A DNA stretch of 13,736 nucleotides from the NCBI GenBank assembly GCA_024196135.1, contig JAMQCK010000940.1, forward strand, positions 1 through 13,736. Reading direction: 5' to 3'. The notes below the pieces were generated by a model, which was not told where the DNA came from, made no database searches, and saw nothing but the letters and a program-made list of their open reading frames with translations. Shown in pieces: positions 1 through 8,092 of the stretch; within the stretch, counting starts at the first letter, position 1; each line of letters starts with the position of its first letter. Origin of the DNA: Pleurotus ostreatus/Saccharomyces cerevisiae fusant (taxonomy: Eukaryota; Opisthokonta). A program made the translations under genes and the position numbers.

Positions 1-261
1 TTCCTCGACTAAGGTCCAGTCTCACCCGCACGTCGTCCTGAATCACCTCCAGCCGCATGCAACCGCCGTCAGCTGACGGTCCTCGGGCGCCCCTGCCACC
101 GTAAAGGTCCCCCGCGGGTCTTTGTTGGCGGCGCTGAATACCACCCAGAGCCTCGTGTCGCAGTGCCGCTCTGGGCAATGCCGTGCCGAACTCGGTCAGG
201 TGACATCCATAGTCCGCCTCCGGTCTCGGAAGGACGACGGGCCTGCATCGTCGACCGCGAC
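1..261 (-). other. possible coding fragment of an unidentified minus-strand gene at the left edge
   Basis: No family is recognised. On the minus strand one frame runs from about 183 to a stop at 43-45 with strongly G/C-biased third positions (it includes the peptide LWVVFSAANKDPRG). A second frame is open from 261 through the left edge, with a coding-like stretch from an ATG at 56-58 (MRLEVIQDDVRVRLDLS). The two could be joined by a 62-nt intron at 99-38: donor GTGGCA, a CTGAC branch-like motif inside it, acceptor TTCAG, same phase on both sides. Alternatively this is a decayed gene with a frameshift, or GC-rich non-coding sequence. A 14-bp perfect palindrome (CCGTCAGCTGACGG, 66-79) lies in the putative intron. 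A gene here would be read leftwards out of the window, so most of its product would lie outside. Confidence 0.22.
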
Positions 262-755
262 TCTATCCAAAAAGGCGGCCACCCCTTACCGCATCCCCTC
301 CCTTTCGAGCCTGGATCCGGCCGTTGACGAGTCTCTGGAACCTGCTTTCAAGGGGCGAAGTCGTCGGCGAAGACCTTCTCGGCGGGTACTCCTCGAGAAA
401 ACTCGTTCTGCGTTGCCCCCTTCGAAGCTCCGAAAGTCAACCTACTCGGTTGGCTGTACCCTCGCTACCCTCCTCTCTTCTCTACGCCTGACGACAGACG
501 ATCCCGAGCGCAGATCCCCCGCCGCGGCTAATAACCCGTCCTGCACCTGACATCCACCTACAGTTACTTTGGCATGGTCTTAGACCTTCCAAGTATGCCG
601 CGCAGGCACCCACATCCCCTCCCGCACTGCCTCGTCATACCCCCGGTCCATACGGCGTCACCCTCGCCCACCCTCGCTCGGCCGCGAGACATGCCACCAG
701 TGCCGCCTGTGGCATACGAACGCCGCCCCCGCCAAATTATCATCCCCCAGACGGG
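262..755. other. unassigned upstream region of lectin gene 1
   Basis: I see no supportable gene. A plus-strand frame of 142 codons (122-550) has arginine- and serine-rich composition, no recognisable domain and no splice-compatible partner, so I treat it as chance. The right part (about 570-755) is C-rich and presumably holds the distal promoter of the first lectin gene. It contains a 7-bp inverted repeat, ATGCCAC...GTGGCAT, at 691-715, about 40 bp upstream of the TATA box. Confidence 0.5.
691..715. promoter_or_regulatory. inverted repeat upstream of lectin gene 1 (possible operator)
   Basis: Seen: ATGCCAC, an 11-nt spacer, then GTGGCAT, a perfect 7-bp dyad 40 bp before the TATA box. Inference: such spacing suits a dimeric DNA-binding protein. 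I do not match it to a named fungal factor, and a 7-bp dyad in GC-rich DNA can occur by chance. Confidence 0.25.
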
Positions 756-762
756 TATAAAA
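756..762 (+). promoter_or_regulatory. TATA box of lectin gene 1
   Basis: TATAAAA within GGGTATAAAACC lies 94-100 bp upstream of the ATG at 856, followed by a C/T-rich leader. The same GGTATAAAA core precedes the paralogue at 2838, supporting a true, probably strongly regulated core promoter rather than chance. Confidence 0.75.
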
Positions 763-855
763 CCTCGCCCCTTTCGTCGAGCTGCCCCAGCTCAGCTCAT
801 TAAGCTCTTCCCCACCCCACACTTGACTTCATCGCCTCTTAGCATTTAGCTCGCG

Positions 856-1984
856 ATGTTCTCGCTCTACTTCCTCACCGTCCTCCCGGCCGTCCTTGCC
901 ACCCCCATCGCCCGGCAGGCGGCTACGACCCCCGCCCCCGTCTATGTTCACCCCACGGGCAACACCAACTTCTGTCTCGGTGCGACTGGTGACGCCAATG
1001 GCGCCGCTACGACCATCGTCGACTGCACGACGAAGTCGGCCAGCACCCCGTCTTGGGTCCTCGACAACGACAAGAAGTTGTTCCAGCTGAACGGCACCCA
1101 AATGTGTCTTGACGCTGGCACGAACAGTAAGTTGCTCCTCACCCTATTTTCTCCTCACCTCCTGACCTTCGTCTAGTTGGCGACGGCGTCCCTCTCAAGG
1201 TCTGGCAGTGCTACGACAACCTCCCTCAGCAGCAGTGGACGTACAACACTGGCGACCAGCACTTCTCCGTCGGCCCAGGTACGTTCTCTATCCTTTGCCC
1301 CTTTTTGCCTCTCGCTGACGTCTTTCTCAGGCGCCGAGTGCCTCGACCTGACCAACGGAGCCTTCACCAACGGCGCCGGCACGCAGACTTGGTCGTGCAT
1401 TTCCTACAACACGAACCAGAAGTGGACGACGTCCGCGACCGGCGGCGGCAACGGCGGCGGAACCACGCCGCCCCCGCCGTCCGGAGACGGACAGGTGCTT
1501 CACCCGAACGGCAACTCGGGCAAGTGCCTTGACGTCCAGGGCAATGTCCAGGCGAACGGCACCCCCGTTGAGATGTATGTGCTCTCATATCCTTCTCTCC
1601 TTTCTTCGACGCTGACGTCGTCATCAGCTACGACTGCAACGGCACCGGCGCACAGAAGTGGGTCTTGTCTCGCGGCCACACTTCCGTCCGTCTGGCTGGC
1701 ACCAACTACTGTCTCGACGCTGGTACCAACAGTGAGTATCCTTCCCCTGCGTCCGCTTGTTCGCGACACTGACTCTTTTTGCAGTCGGCAACGGCGTTGG
1801 CATGAAGATCTGGCAGTGCTACGACGGGCTCGCCCAGCAGACCTGGTACTACACCGACGACAACCGCATTGCTGTCGAGAACAAGGGCCAATGCCTTGAC
1901 CTCACCGGCGGCAGGCTCAACAACGGCAACCAGGTGCAGACTTGGACTTGCACTGACGGCAACACCAACCAGATCTGGAACTAA
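856..1984 (+). CDS. secreted two-domain ricin-B-type (CBM13-like) lectin, copy 1
   Basis: Predicted exons are 856-1126, 1177-1278, 1331-1574, 1628-1731 and 1785-1984, giving 306 residues and four introns of 50-53 nt. The product starts with a signal peptide (about residues 1-15, ending AVLA) and a short TPIARQ stretch that may be a processed propeptide. Two beta-trefoil lectin domains follow (about 28-157 and 179-306), joined by a Gly/Thr/Pro linker (about 158-178). Each domain carries the family hallmarks: repeated CLD motifs and Q-x-W triplets (QQW, QKW, QTW, QIW). The family binds glycans; ligand and role here are unknown, though extracellular or cell-wall carbohydrate binding is likely. 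No catalytic domain is attached. Potential N-glycosylation sites are N-G-T. Introns 1 and 4 interrupt the same LDAGTN motif at the same phase in the two domains, evidence of internal domain duplication. It is a tandem paralogue of the gene at 2971. Confidence 0.9.
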
Positions 1985-2837
1985 GCGGTGTCTTTACCTC
2001 CCTCCATGGCACTAACCGTTTATCGTGTACTTATGCGCTCGTTTGGACTACGCGCTGGTGGCAGGACTTTGGACCTGACATTATTGAACCCCGAACCGTA
2101 TTCTACTCATGGACTTGTATCACTTGGACTCATTCTACCTTATGACCGACACTCATGTGCCTATTACATTCATGTATTGTACGATTCTTTAGTACGAAGT
2201 TAACGACTTGCAACATCATCTGCGTTTTGCGTGTTGACTACTTCTCGACCGATGGGTGATTATCTCTATTTGGTCGTATGGGTCCATCGAAGCCCTGCCA
2301 AATCTGGTAATTCCCTTGGGCCTCCCTTCCTTCCCATCGTCGACCACCATCTTATCGACATTACGCTGCTTCATTCTGCGCGGCGCCGCTGTGCATCAAG
2401 TCTAAATTGTTATGAAGTCAGGCATGTGTCCGTTCGCCGTCGGGTATGCTGGCGCATCGCTTTACAAAATGCGCCAGTCCTCGTCTGAACCACCGCCTGC
2501 TGCCAAATACCTAACGCTCTCGCATCCGAACATGCGCTTCTTCCTCCTGCCAAGATCTATCGCCAGGCTATGTCCTAAATTAGCCCGCCTTCGTGCAGGT
2601 GTCTTTCTTCTCGCTGGCCTTCCGCTCAAGCTATCCAATGAAAACGACGCATCTGGCCCAATATCTTGCCTCGCACTGCCTCTCATGCTTATAGTCTCAG
2701 ACTTCGGTCGCTACCTGGGATATCTCAGTTCACTTCGTAGACTTTTCGCGTCTGTGCACTGCCCGCCATCCTAGCAACGTGTCTATGACTCACCTCACCT
2801 TCGAGACATCTCGCCTACCTGAATCGTCGCCTCGAGG
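1985..2837. other. intergenic region between the two lectin genes
   Basis: After the stop codon there is an A/T-richer stretch (about 2030-2230) that probably contains the 3' untranslated region of copy 1. The rest should be the upstream region of copy 2. Open frames of 85 and 120 codons around 2231-2774 have no recognisable domains, no signal peptide and no biased third positions, so I do not call them genes. I see no transposon ends or RNA gene. Confidence 0.6.
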
Positions 2838-2844
2838 TATAAAA
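2838..2844 (+). promoter_or_regulatory. TATA box of lectin gene 2
   Basis: TATAAAA, within GAGGTATAAAAGG, lies 127-133 bp upstream of the ATG at 2971. The intervening leader is C/A-rich and ends AATAAACAACATG, a favourable fungal start context with A at -3. Confidence 0.8.
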
Positions 2845-2970
2845 GGCGGCCGAAGGTGCCTCAATTTTCCAGCATCCTCAGCTCCTCAGTACTCGCCACA
2901 GTCATCAGCGCCCCTCAAGCTTCGCCACATTATCAAGCTTCACCACCACCACCACCCACCAATAAACAAC

Positions 2971-3938
2971 ATGTTCTCCATCGTCCTCCTCGCCCTTCTT
3001 CCGGCCGCACTCGCCAAGCCGTTCCCGCGTCAGACGACGACGACGGCATCGGGCAGCACCGTCTACATCCACCCGAACGGCAACACCAACTTCTGCCTCG
3101 GCGCCGCGGGCACGAGCAACGGCGCGGCCGTCGACATCTTTGACTGCACGGTCAAGTCGGCGAGCACCCCGGCGTGGACTTTGAACAACGACCAGAAGCG
3201 CTTCCAGCTTAACGGCACCCAGATGTGCCTTGACGCTGGCTCTAATCGTGAGTAGTTTGACTTTATCGTCCTTGACATGTTCTTACGATCTACTTAGTCG
3301 GCGATGGCGTCTCCATGAAGATCTGGCAGTGCTACGACAACCTGCCCCAGCAGCAGTGGACCTACAACTCGGCCACGCAGCACTACTCTGTCGGCACCGG
3401 CGCTGAGTGCCTCGACCTCCGTGACGGCGTTCTCGGCAACGGCGCGCCCACCCAGACCTGGCAGTGCAGCGACGCCAACACCAACCAGAAGTGGACCGTC
3501 ACCGCGCCGTCGGGCAGCACCACGCCCGTGACCCCGCCCTCGAGCACCGGCCAGGCCCTGCACCCGAACGGCAACACCGGCAAGTGCCTCGACGTCCAGG
3601 GCAACGTGCAGGCGAACGGTACGCCCGTCGACATCTACGACTGCAACGGCTCGAGCGCGCAGAAGTGGGTCCTCTCCCGCGGCAGCACCGCCGTCAAGCT
3701 CGCGGGCACGAACTTCTGCCTCGACGCCGGCGAGAGCTTCGCCAACGGCGCGGGCATGAAGCTCTGGCAGTGCTACACCGGCCTCGCGCAGCAGTCGTGG
3801 TACTACACCGACGACAACCGTCTCGCTGTTGAGAGCAAGGGCCAGTGCCTCGACTTGACCGGTGGCATCCTCGACAACGGCAAGCTCATGCAGACCTGGA
3901 CCTGCACGGACGGCAACACCAACCAGATCTGGAACTAA
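2971..3938 (+). CDS. secreted two-domain ricin-B-type (CBM13-like) lectin, copy 2
   Basis: Predicted exons are 2971-3247 and 3298-3938, giving 305 residues with a single 50-nt intron. The architecture matches copy 1: signal peptide (1-15, ending AALA) then KPFPRQ, a first beta-trefoil, a short Ser/Thr/Pro linker (APSGSTTPVTPPSSTG), and a second beta-trefoil ending NTNQIWN. CLD and Q-x-W motifs are kept in both domains, so glycan binding is expected, with unknown ligand. The only intron sits at the same codon and phase as intron 1 of copy 1 (after LDAG-S/T-N); the positions of copy 1 introns 2, 3 and 4 are continuous coding sequence here. Third-position G/C bias is stronger than in copy 1, suggesting higher expression. 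The closest relative in the window is copy 1, so this is a tandem duplication. Confidence 0.93.
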
Positions 3939-4142
3939 GCTACAGTTCAGCTCTAAGGTTGTATGTTCGTGTACTTGACTCGGGATCATTGGACATTAGA
4001 CTGGGTCGTCGCATTGTATCATGTATCAATTACCATTCGCTCCCTCAATGCAATCTGCTGCATACCTTCTCACCATGCGCGTGTTATCTGGTTTTTCGTT
4101 CGCTAGTAAGTTGGGCTCATTTTGTGCGCTCCATGAACGATG
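3939..4142. other. 3' flank of lectin gene 2
   Basis: About 200 nt follow the lectin stop codon and precede the transposon relic. It presumably holds the 3' untranslated region. No gene, clear poly(A) signal or repeat was recognised. Confidence 0.5.
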
Positions 4143-4151
4143 GGCTTCCCC
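4143..4151. repeat. target-site duplication, left copy
   Basis: GGCTTCCCC, repeated in direct orientation at 4831-4839. Each copy lies exactly 7 nt outside the perfect 34-nt inverted repeat core, so the pair brackets the element symmetrically. Confidence 0.75.
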
Positions 4152-4192
4152 AACTGGTGCAATACCACCCTTGAAAACGTCGCATACGTCAT
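4152..4192 (+). repeat. left terminal inverted repeat of the transposon relic
   Basis: Positions 4159-4192 (GCAATACCACCC... to ...ATACGTCAT) are the exact reverse complement of 4790-4823. The outer 7 nt (AACTGGT) match the other end at only 3 positions. Confidence 0.85.
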
Positions 4193-4789
4193 ACAAAAAC
4201 GGCACGTGCGGCTGTGTTTCGGTGATCTCCGACACACTTGTAGGCGTCAAGTTGCGCGCCCACAATGCCACCGAAGCGCGCTGCAATCAAGTTCGACGCA
4301 TACAGCCTAAGTAGTAAACTGGATGAATTGATTCCCTATGTGATATCCTGTACATTCTCGCGACAATCCAAAGGCCCTAAGAGAAAATGCCAGCAACTGC
4401 CGCATGAATGTGTTCGGTGGCTGCCCTGCTCATGAAAGCCGCCGAAGAAGTGGTGTCGTGCGGGCGACGAGGGGAGCGAATAAGGAGGGAAAAAGGTGGC
4501 GGGTAAGGGGAAGGGGGGAGGAGAGATGCGACGGCATCCCACACCACTATGGGACCCGCTTGACCGCCGCAACAGGATCTGCGCTGGCGGATAGCTGATA
4601 CTATATTTCGGTTGCATTGAACGTGGTGAATGGGTCTGAAAGCCCGGCTAGATGGACGACATATTATTTCGTGCTACGTACAAGGATGGCGGGAACCTGA
4701 GGCGACGAGGTGAGGGTCGGGGACAAGCAGAGGTGGCAGGGCGCAGATCAGAGGCGAGCGCACACGCACGTGCTTGAAGGGTTTGCTCG

Positions 4790-4830
4790 ATGACGTATGC
4801 GACGTTTTCAAGGGTGGTATTGCTTCAGAC
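4790..4830 (-). repeat. right terminal inverted repeat of the transposon relic
   Basis: Exact 34-nt reverse complement of the left repeat core, followed by TTCAGAC and then the direct repeat GGCTTCCCC. Confidence 0.85.
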
Positions 4831-4839
4831 GGCTTCCCC
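4831..4839. repeat. target-site duplication, right copy
   Basis: GGCTTCCCC, identical to 4143-4151 and adjoining the outer end of the right terminal repeat. Confidence 0.75.
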
Positions 4840-5191
4840 TCGACACGCTTGTGTTCTCATCTGCAACACTGATCTTTCTACCTTTCCCCACTTTCCTCTG
4901 GCTCTTTTCGCTTCTTACTGACTTGGATGTTCACTATTCACTCTTGTGAAGCTTCTTTCATTCAGAGCGTTAGATTGGGAGGTGACCATCAGTACTCGCA
5001 ACCGTGGTATTCATGTTGAACTTTTCGGCTATCGCCGAAGCGCGCGCAGACGCGTGTCGCGTTTGTGGCGTGCGCGCCCTCGACTTTGGCGCGGCCTCCC
5101 ACCACCTCGCAGCCTCATTCCCCACCTCCTTCCTCCTCTCAAGCAACCTCTCAACCTCATCCTCACCCATCCGCACCAGTAACCATTCACT
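4840..5191 (+). promoter_or_regulatory. promoter and leader region of CSN2
   Basis: There is no TATA box. Pyrimidine-rich tracts occur at about 4875-4920 and again at about 5100-5180, directly before the ATG; such CT-rich stretches are common near transcription starts of filamentous-fungal housekeeping genes. The transposon relic ends just upstream, so distal promoter elements may have been displaced or supplied by it. The exact start site cannot be read from sequence. Confidence 0.45.
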
Positions 5192-7195
5192 ATGGATGAC
5201 GATGATGCCGATTACATGCAAGGATCCGACGACGAGGTGCGTGCCCTTGTTCTTTGGGCGCCTAATCACATATGCTGGCCATTATTCCATGCACATCCAC
5301 AGTTCGCGCGAGTATGGCTGACGGGATAACAGGACTATGGCTTCGACTACTCCGATGGCGACGACGACAACGACGCCGGTGCCGCGGACGTCGAGAACAT
5401 GTACTACCGCGCCAAGTGTGCGTGGCGATCCACCCTCTCCTCCACACCCACCTACCTGACCCATCTCCCCACCAGCAAAGAAGGAGGATGACCCCGAAGA
5501 AGCACTAAAGGAATTCCGCGCGATCGTCGACCAGGAGCAGGAGATGGGCGACTGGTGCGCGTGCTTGCTCGCTTGTGGCGAATGACCTACTCACACACAT
5601 ATCTTTATACTACAGGGGCTTCAAAGCCCTCAAACAGTGCACCAAGCTTCTGTTTCTTGTTCTGCACCGCCCAGAAGAGGCCCTGAAGACCTACTCGCAG
5701 CTGCTGAAGTACACAAAGTCCGCGGTGACGCGCAATTACTCGGAGAAGACGATCAACGGCATCCTGGACTATGTGGGCGGCGGGAAGGGCGGGCCTGTGG
5801 AGGTTGATATTCTGGAGAAGTTCTACAATGTGACGAAGGACGCGTTGATTGAGGCGAAGAATGAGGTGCGTGTGTGCGAGGGGAGAGGGATGTGGTGAGG
5901 GATGGTGGCGAAGATGGGAATGAGAGCTAACATAAGGAATCTGTGCAGCGTCTATCCGTCAAAACGAACCTCAAGCTGGCCAAGTTGTGGCTCGATAAGA
6001 AGGAGTATGGTCGGCTATCCAAGGTGCGTCTCAATGACCATTCCTCTCCAATCACCTAATTGATCACACCCACCTCCCCACCCAGCTCATCCGCGATCTG
6101 CACAATGCCTCCCAAGGCGGCGAGGACGACCAGTCGCAGCGCGGCACTCAGCTGCTGGAGATCTACGCCCTTGAGATCCAGATGTACAACGAGACGCGGA
6201 ATTTCAAGAAGCTGAAGGAGATCTACAACGCCACGAACGCCGTGCGGTCGGCTATCCCGCATCCCCGGATTATGGGCGTCATCAAGGAGTGCGGGGGCAA
6301 GATGTGGATGGGGGAGCGTGCGTGGTGTTCATGCAGGGTATTGGGGGACGGTATGCTAATAGCATGATTGCAGGACAATGGAGCAAGGCGTACTCAGACT
6401 TCTTCGACTCGTTCCGCAACTACGACGAGGCGGGCTCGCTGCAGCGCATCCAGGTCCTCAAATACCTCGTGCTCGCGAACATGCTCACGGGCGCGGAGGT
6501 CAACCCCTTCGACAGTCAGGAGACGAAGCCGTACAAGAACGACCCGGAGATCAAGGCAATGACGGATCTGGTCGACGCGTATCAGCGAAGAGAGGTACAT
6601 GCAGCGGAGAAGATATTGAAAGGTGAGTGCAATGCGGCGACTCTGAACGAGCGACTGATGCTGACGCTGCCTGCAGACAACGCCGCGACGATCATGGGCG
6701 ACTCGTTTATCAAGCAGTACATCGGCGAGCTCTTGCGAAGTTTGCGGACGCAGTACTTGATCGACCTCATCAAGCCGTATACTCGATTGGAGTTGGTCTT
6801 CTTGGCGAAGGTATGTGACGAGGTTTCAAAGGTGTCAACGCATACTCATGGGGCACACAGCAACTGAACGTGGATGTCGAGGAGGTGGAGGAGTTGTTGA
6901 TAGGACTGATCTTGGAGGGCAAGGTGGATGGTCGCATCGACCAGGTCGGCATGCGGTTGGAGCTCGACAAGAAGTATGTCCACCCTTCAGTGTCGTCAAA
7001 CTTCTTACTCACCCTTGTGTCTTCAGGCAAAGCCTCGAGAAGAAGCGGTACGCTGCCTTGCAGAAGTGGACGGAGACGTTGGAGTCGGTCCATGGCGCAG
7101 TAGTGGGCAAGACCGCGGCACGGCAGAACGAGGGGGCGCAGATGATGATGAGTGGAGACCCGTTCTCGATGAGAGAAGAGCGCCAGTGGATGTAA
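5192..7195 (+). CDS. CSN2: COP9 signalosome subunit 2 (PCI-domain protein)
   Basis: Ten predicted exons: 5192-5236, 5333-5417, 5476-5554, 5616-5865, 5949-6023, 6086-6317, 6374-6622, 6677-6810, 6861-6973, 7027-7195. All frames join, giving 476 residues. CSN2 is a scaffold subunit of the COP9 signalosome, which removes NEDD8/Rub1 from cullins and so tunes cullin-RING ubiquitin ligases. The acidic N-terminus ([20 protein letters not shown]) leads into the NMYYRAK motif. TPR-like helices follow, with family-diagnostic stretches [50 protein letters not shown] and [17 protein letters not shown]. The C-terminal PCI/winged-helix region is at about 325-440 ([28 protein letters not shown]). The animal protein is about 443 residues; this one has about 28 extra C-terminal residues ending MREERQWM. 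The start codon is the first in-frame ATG and gives the expected acidic N-terminus. It converges on the mL40 gene with 110 bp between stops. Confidence 0.97.
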
Positions 7196-7305
7196 TTGTA
7201 GCTATCCAATCTCTTGCTCTGTACTGTATATCCGTCCAACGTCGCATCCGACCCTGTATTGCATTTAGTCAAACGTAGCAAGAATTGAGCACAAATTACG
7301 CACCT

Positions 7306-7869
7306 CTATGTCGGACGCTGGAATGGCTCCCATTCATAGTTCCATCCCGTTCGAGACGGCGTCTCCGTCGGCACCTTGAGCTCGCGCGGGAAGAGGCCGC
7401 GTATCCGTGCGTCCAGCGCCCTTGCTTGCGGCGTCGACAGCTCCTTCAACCTCTCCATCTCCGCCTTGCTCCTTGCGCGCGGGTCCTCCCGCTTGTTCGC
7501 CTCCAGGTGCAGGTGCGGCGCAATCCGCTCGAGCTCGTCCATCGCCTCCTGCATGCAGCGGAACTTGCGCGCGAGCTCCGCGTCGCGCGCCTTGCGGACG
7601 TGGCGCTTGTGCAGCAGCCACGCGCGCTCGATGACCTCGTGCGCGTGCGTGTGGGGGACGGCGCGGAGGAGGGCGCGGGCGACGTCGGGGCGGTAGGTGC
7701 CCGTGGGCGTGGGCTTGTTGCGGATGGTGCTGGGGTAGAGCGCGCGGCGGATGTGCTCCTTCTTGGGGTCGCCGGTGTTGGGCTCGGCGCGGGCATAGTG
7801 GCGCACGGACGTCTGCGCGGCGCGAAGGGCAGGCGGGGCGCGCACCCGTTGCAACAGAGCGGACGACAT
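7306..7869 (-). CDS. MRPL40: mitochondrial large-subunit ribosomal protein mL40 (fungal MRP-L28 family)
   Basis: Single exon of 187 residues, stop at 7306-7308. The first ~25 residues are arginine-rich, lack acidic residues and end in RHYA, as expected of a mitochondrial targeting sequence with an R-x-Y type processing site. The mature part has DPKKEHIRRALYPSTIR, then the helix ERAWLLHKRHVRKARDAEL...CMQEAMDELERIAPHLHLEANKRED. This resembles the mL40 signature of human MRPL40 (LLLKKWSLYKQ...[27 protein letters not shown]). The C-terminus FPRELKVPTETPSRTGWNYEW looks like that of fungal homologues. The protein would be imported into mitochondria and built into the large ribosomal subunit. Family assignment is from remembered similarity, not a search. 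The dense open frame on the opposite strand here is a composition shadow. Confidence 0.83.
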   Translation of the reverse strand: MSSALLQRVRAPPALRAAQTSVRHYARAEPNTGDPKKEHIRRALYPSTIRNKPTPTGTYRPDVARALLRAVPHTHAHEVIERAWLLHKRHVRKARDAELARKFRCMQEAMDELERIAPHLHLEANKREDPRARSKAEMERLKELSTPQARALDARIRGLFPRELKVPTETPSRTGWNYEWEPFQRPT

Positions 7870-8092
7870 CGAAAACCGGCTAGCTAGTGATCGACGGAGG
7901 CAAGAGCAGCTCCTCCGGCTCGCGTGACAGTCCCCGCGTCACTCACACAAACAATTACCATAGAATCGAATTGCACATGTCACCTCTGGACCACACAGTC
8001 CACAGTTGCCTGGAAACTCACAAGAGAGTTTGGCGCTCAGCGCTCAGCCCTTGTGACATGCAAAAAGCATAGATGGCTATATGCTCTTTTAT
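7870..8092 (-). promoter_or_regulatory. upstream region of mL40 and downstream flank of the tRNA gene
   Basis: The mL40 promoter must lie in this 223-bp interval, whose right end is the 3' flank of the tRNA gene transcribed in the same direction. No TATA box is evident. The pol III terminator of the tRNA lies at 8062-8066. Confidence 0.4.
8062..8066 (-). terminator. RNA polymerase III terminator of tRNA-Arg
   Basis: Five consecutive T on the transcribed-sense minus strand (AAAAA on plus), 27 nt after the tRNA discriminator base. The trailer between them has no earlier run of four or more T in that sense. Confidence 0.7.

Larger units (their letters stand above)
4152..4830. mobile_element. 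non-autonomous DNA transposon (MITE-like, probably Mutator/MULE class)
   Basis: A 679-bp element bounded by terminal inverted repeats (4152-4192 and 4790-4830). Of these, 34 nt are perfectly complementary (4159-4192 with 4790-4823) and the outermost 7 nt are mostly diverged. It is flanked by the 9-bp direct repeat GGCTTCCCC. Known: a 9-11-bp target duplication with extended terminal repeats is characteristic of Mutator-like elements; other classes (TA, TTAA, 8-bp hAT) give different duplications. The interior has no transposase-like frame, only short chance frames such as one of 93 codons on the minus strand, so it would need a transposase supplied elsewhere. GCACGTGCG just inside the left repeat has a CGCACGTGC counterpart inside the right one. 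The element separates lectin gene 2 from CSN2 and ends 361 bp before the CSN2 start. Superfamily is inference from duplication length. Confidence 0.8.

Noticed and set aside
66..79. 14-bp perfect palindrome CCGTCAGCTGACGG
   Set aside because: Recorded in the left-edge feature but not raised as a finding: isolated, with no partner site or adjacent promoter, and plausible by chance in GC-rich DNA.
122..550. 142-codon plus-strand open frame
   Set aside because: Arg/Ser-rich composition with no domain, no promoter-like upstream sequence and no codon bias; the opposite strand looks more coding-like in part of the same stretch.
2412..2774. 120-codon plus-strand frame between the lectin genes
   Set aside because: No recognisable motif or codon bias, and it occupies the expected upstream region of lectin gene 2; probably chance.
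2950..2970. CACCAC-type tandem repeats before lectin 2 start
   Set aside because: A short C/A-rich leader tract typical of fungal 5' untranslated regions, not a CRISPR or satellite repeat.
3294..3989. 231-codon minus-strand frame opposite lectin gene 2
   Set aside because: It is the antisense shadow of the GC3-rich lectin exon; the plus strand has the signal peptide, CLD and Q-x-W motifs and a valid splice structure.
4336..4617. 93-codon minus-strand frame inside the transposon relic
   Set aside because: No similarity to a transposase catalytic region and no biased codon use; the element looks non-autonomous.
5004..5321. 105-codon plus-strand frame overlapping the CSN2 start
   Set aside because: Different frame from CSN2; it runs through the CSN2 leader, exon 1 and intron 1 and has no family features.
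7285..7887. 200-codon plus-strand frame opposite mL40
   Set aside because: Leu/Arg/Ala/Gly-rich composition expected of an antisense frame in GC-rich coding DNA; the minus strand encodes a clear mitochondrial ribosomal protein.
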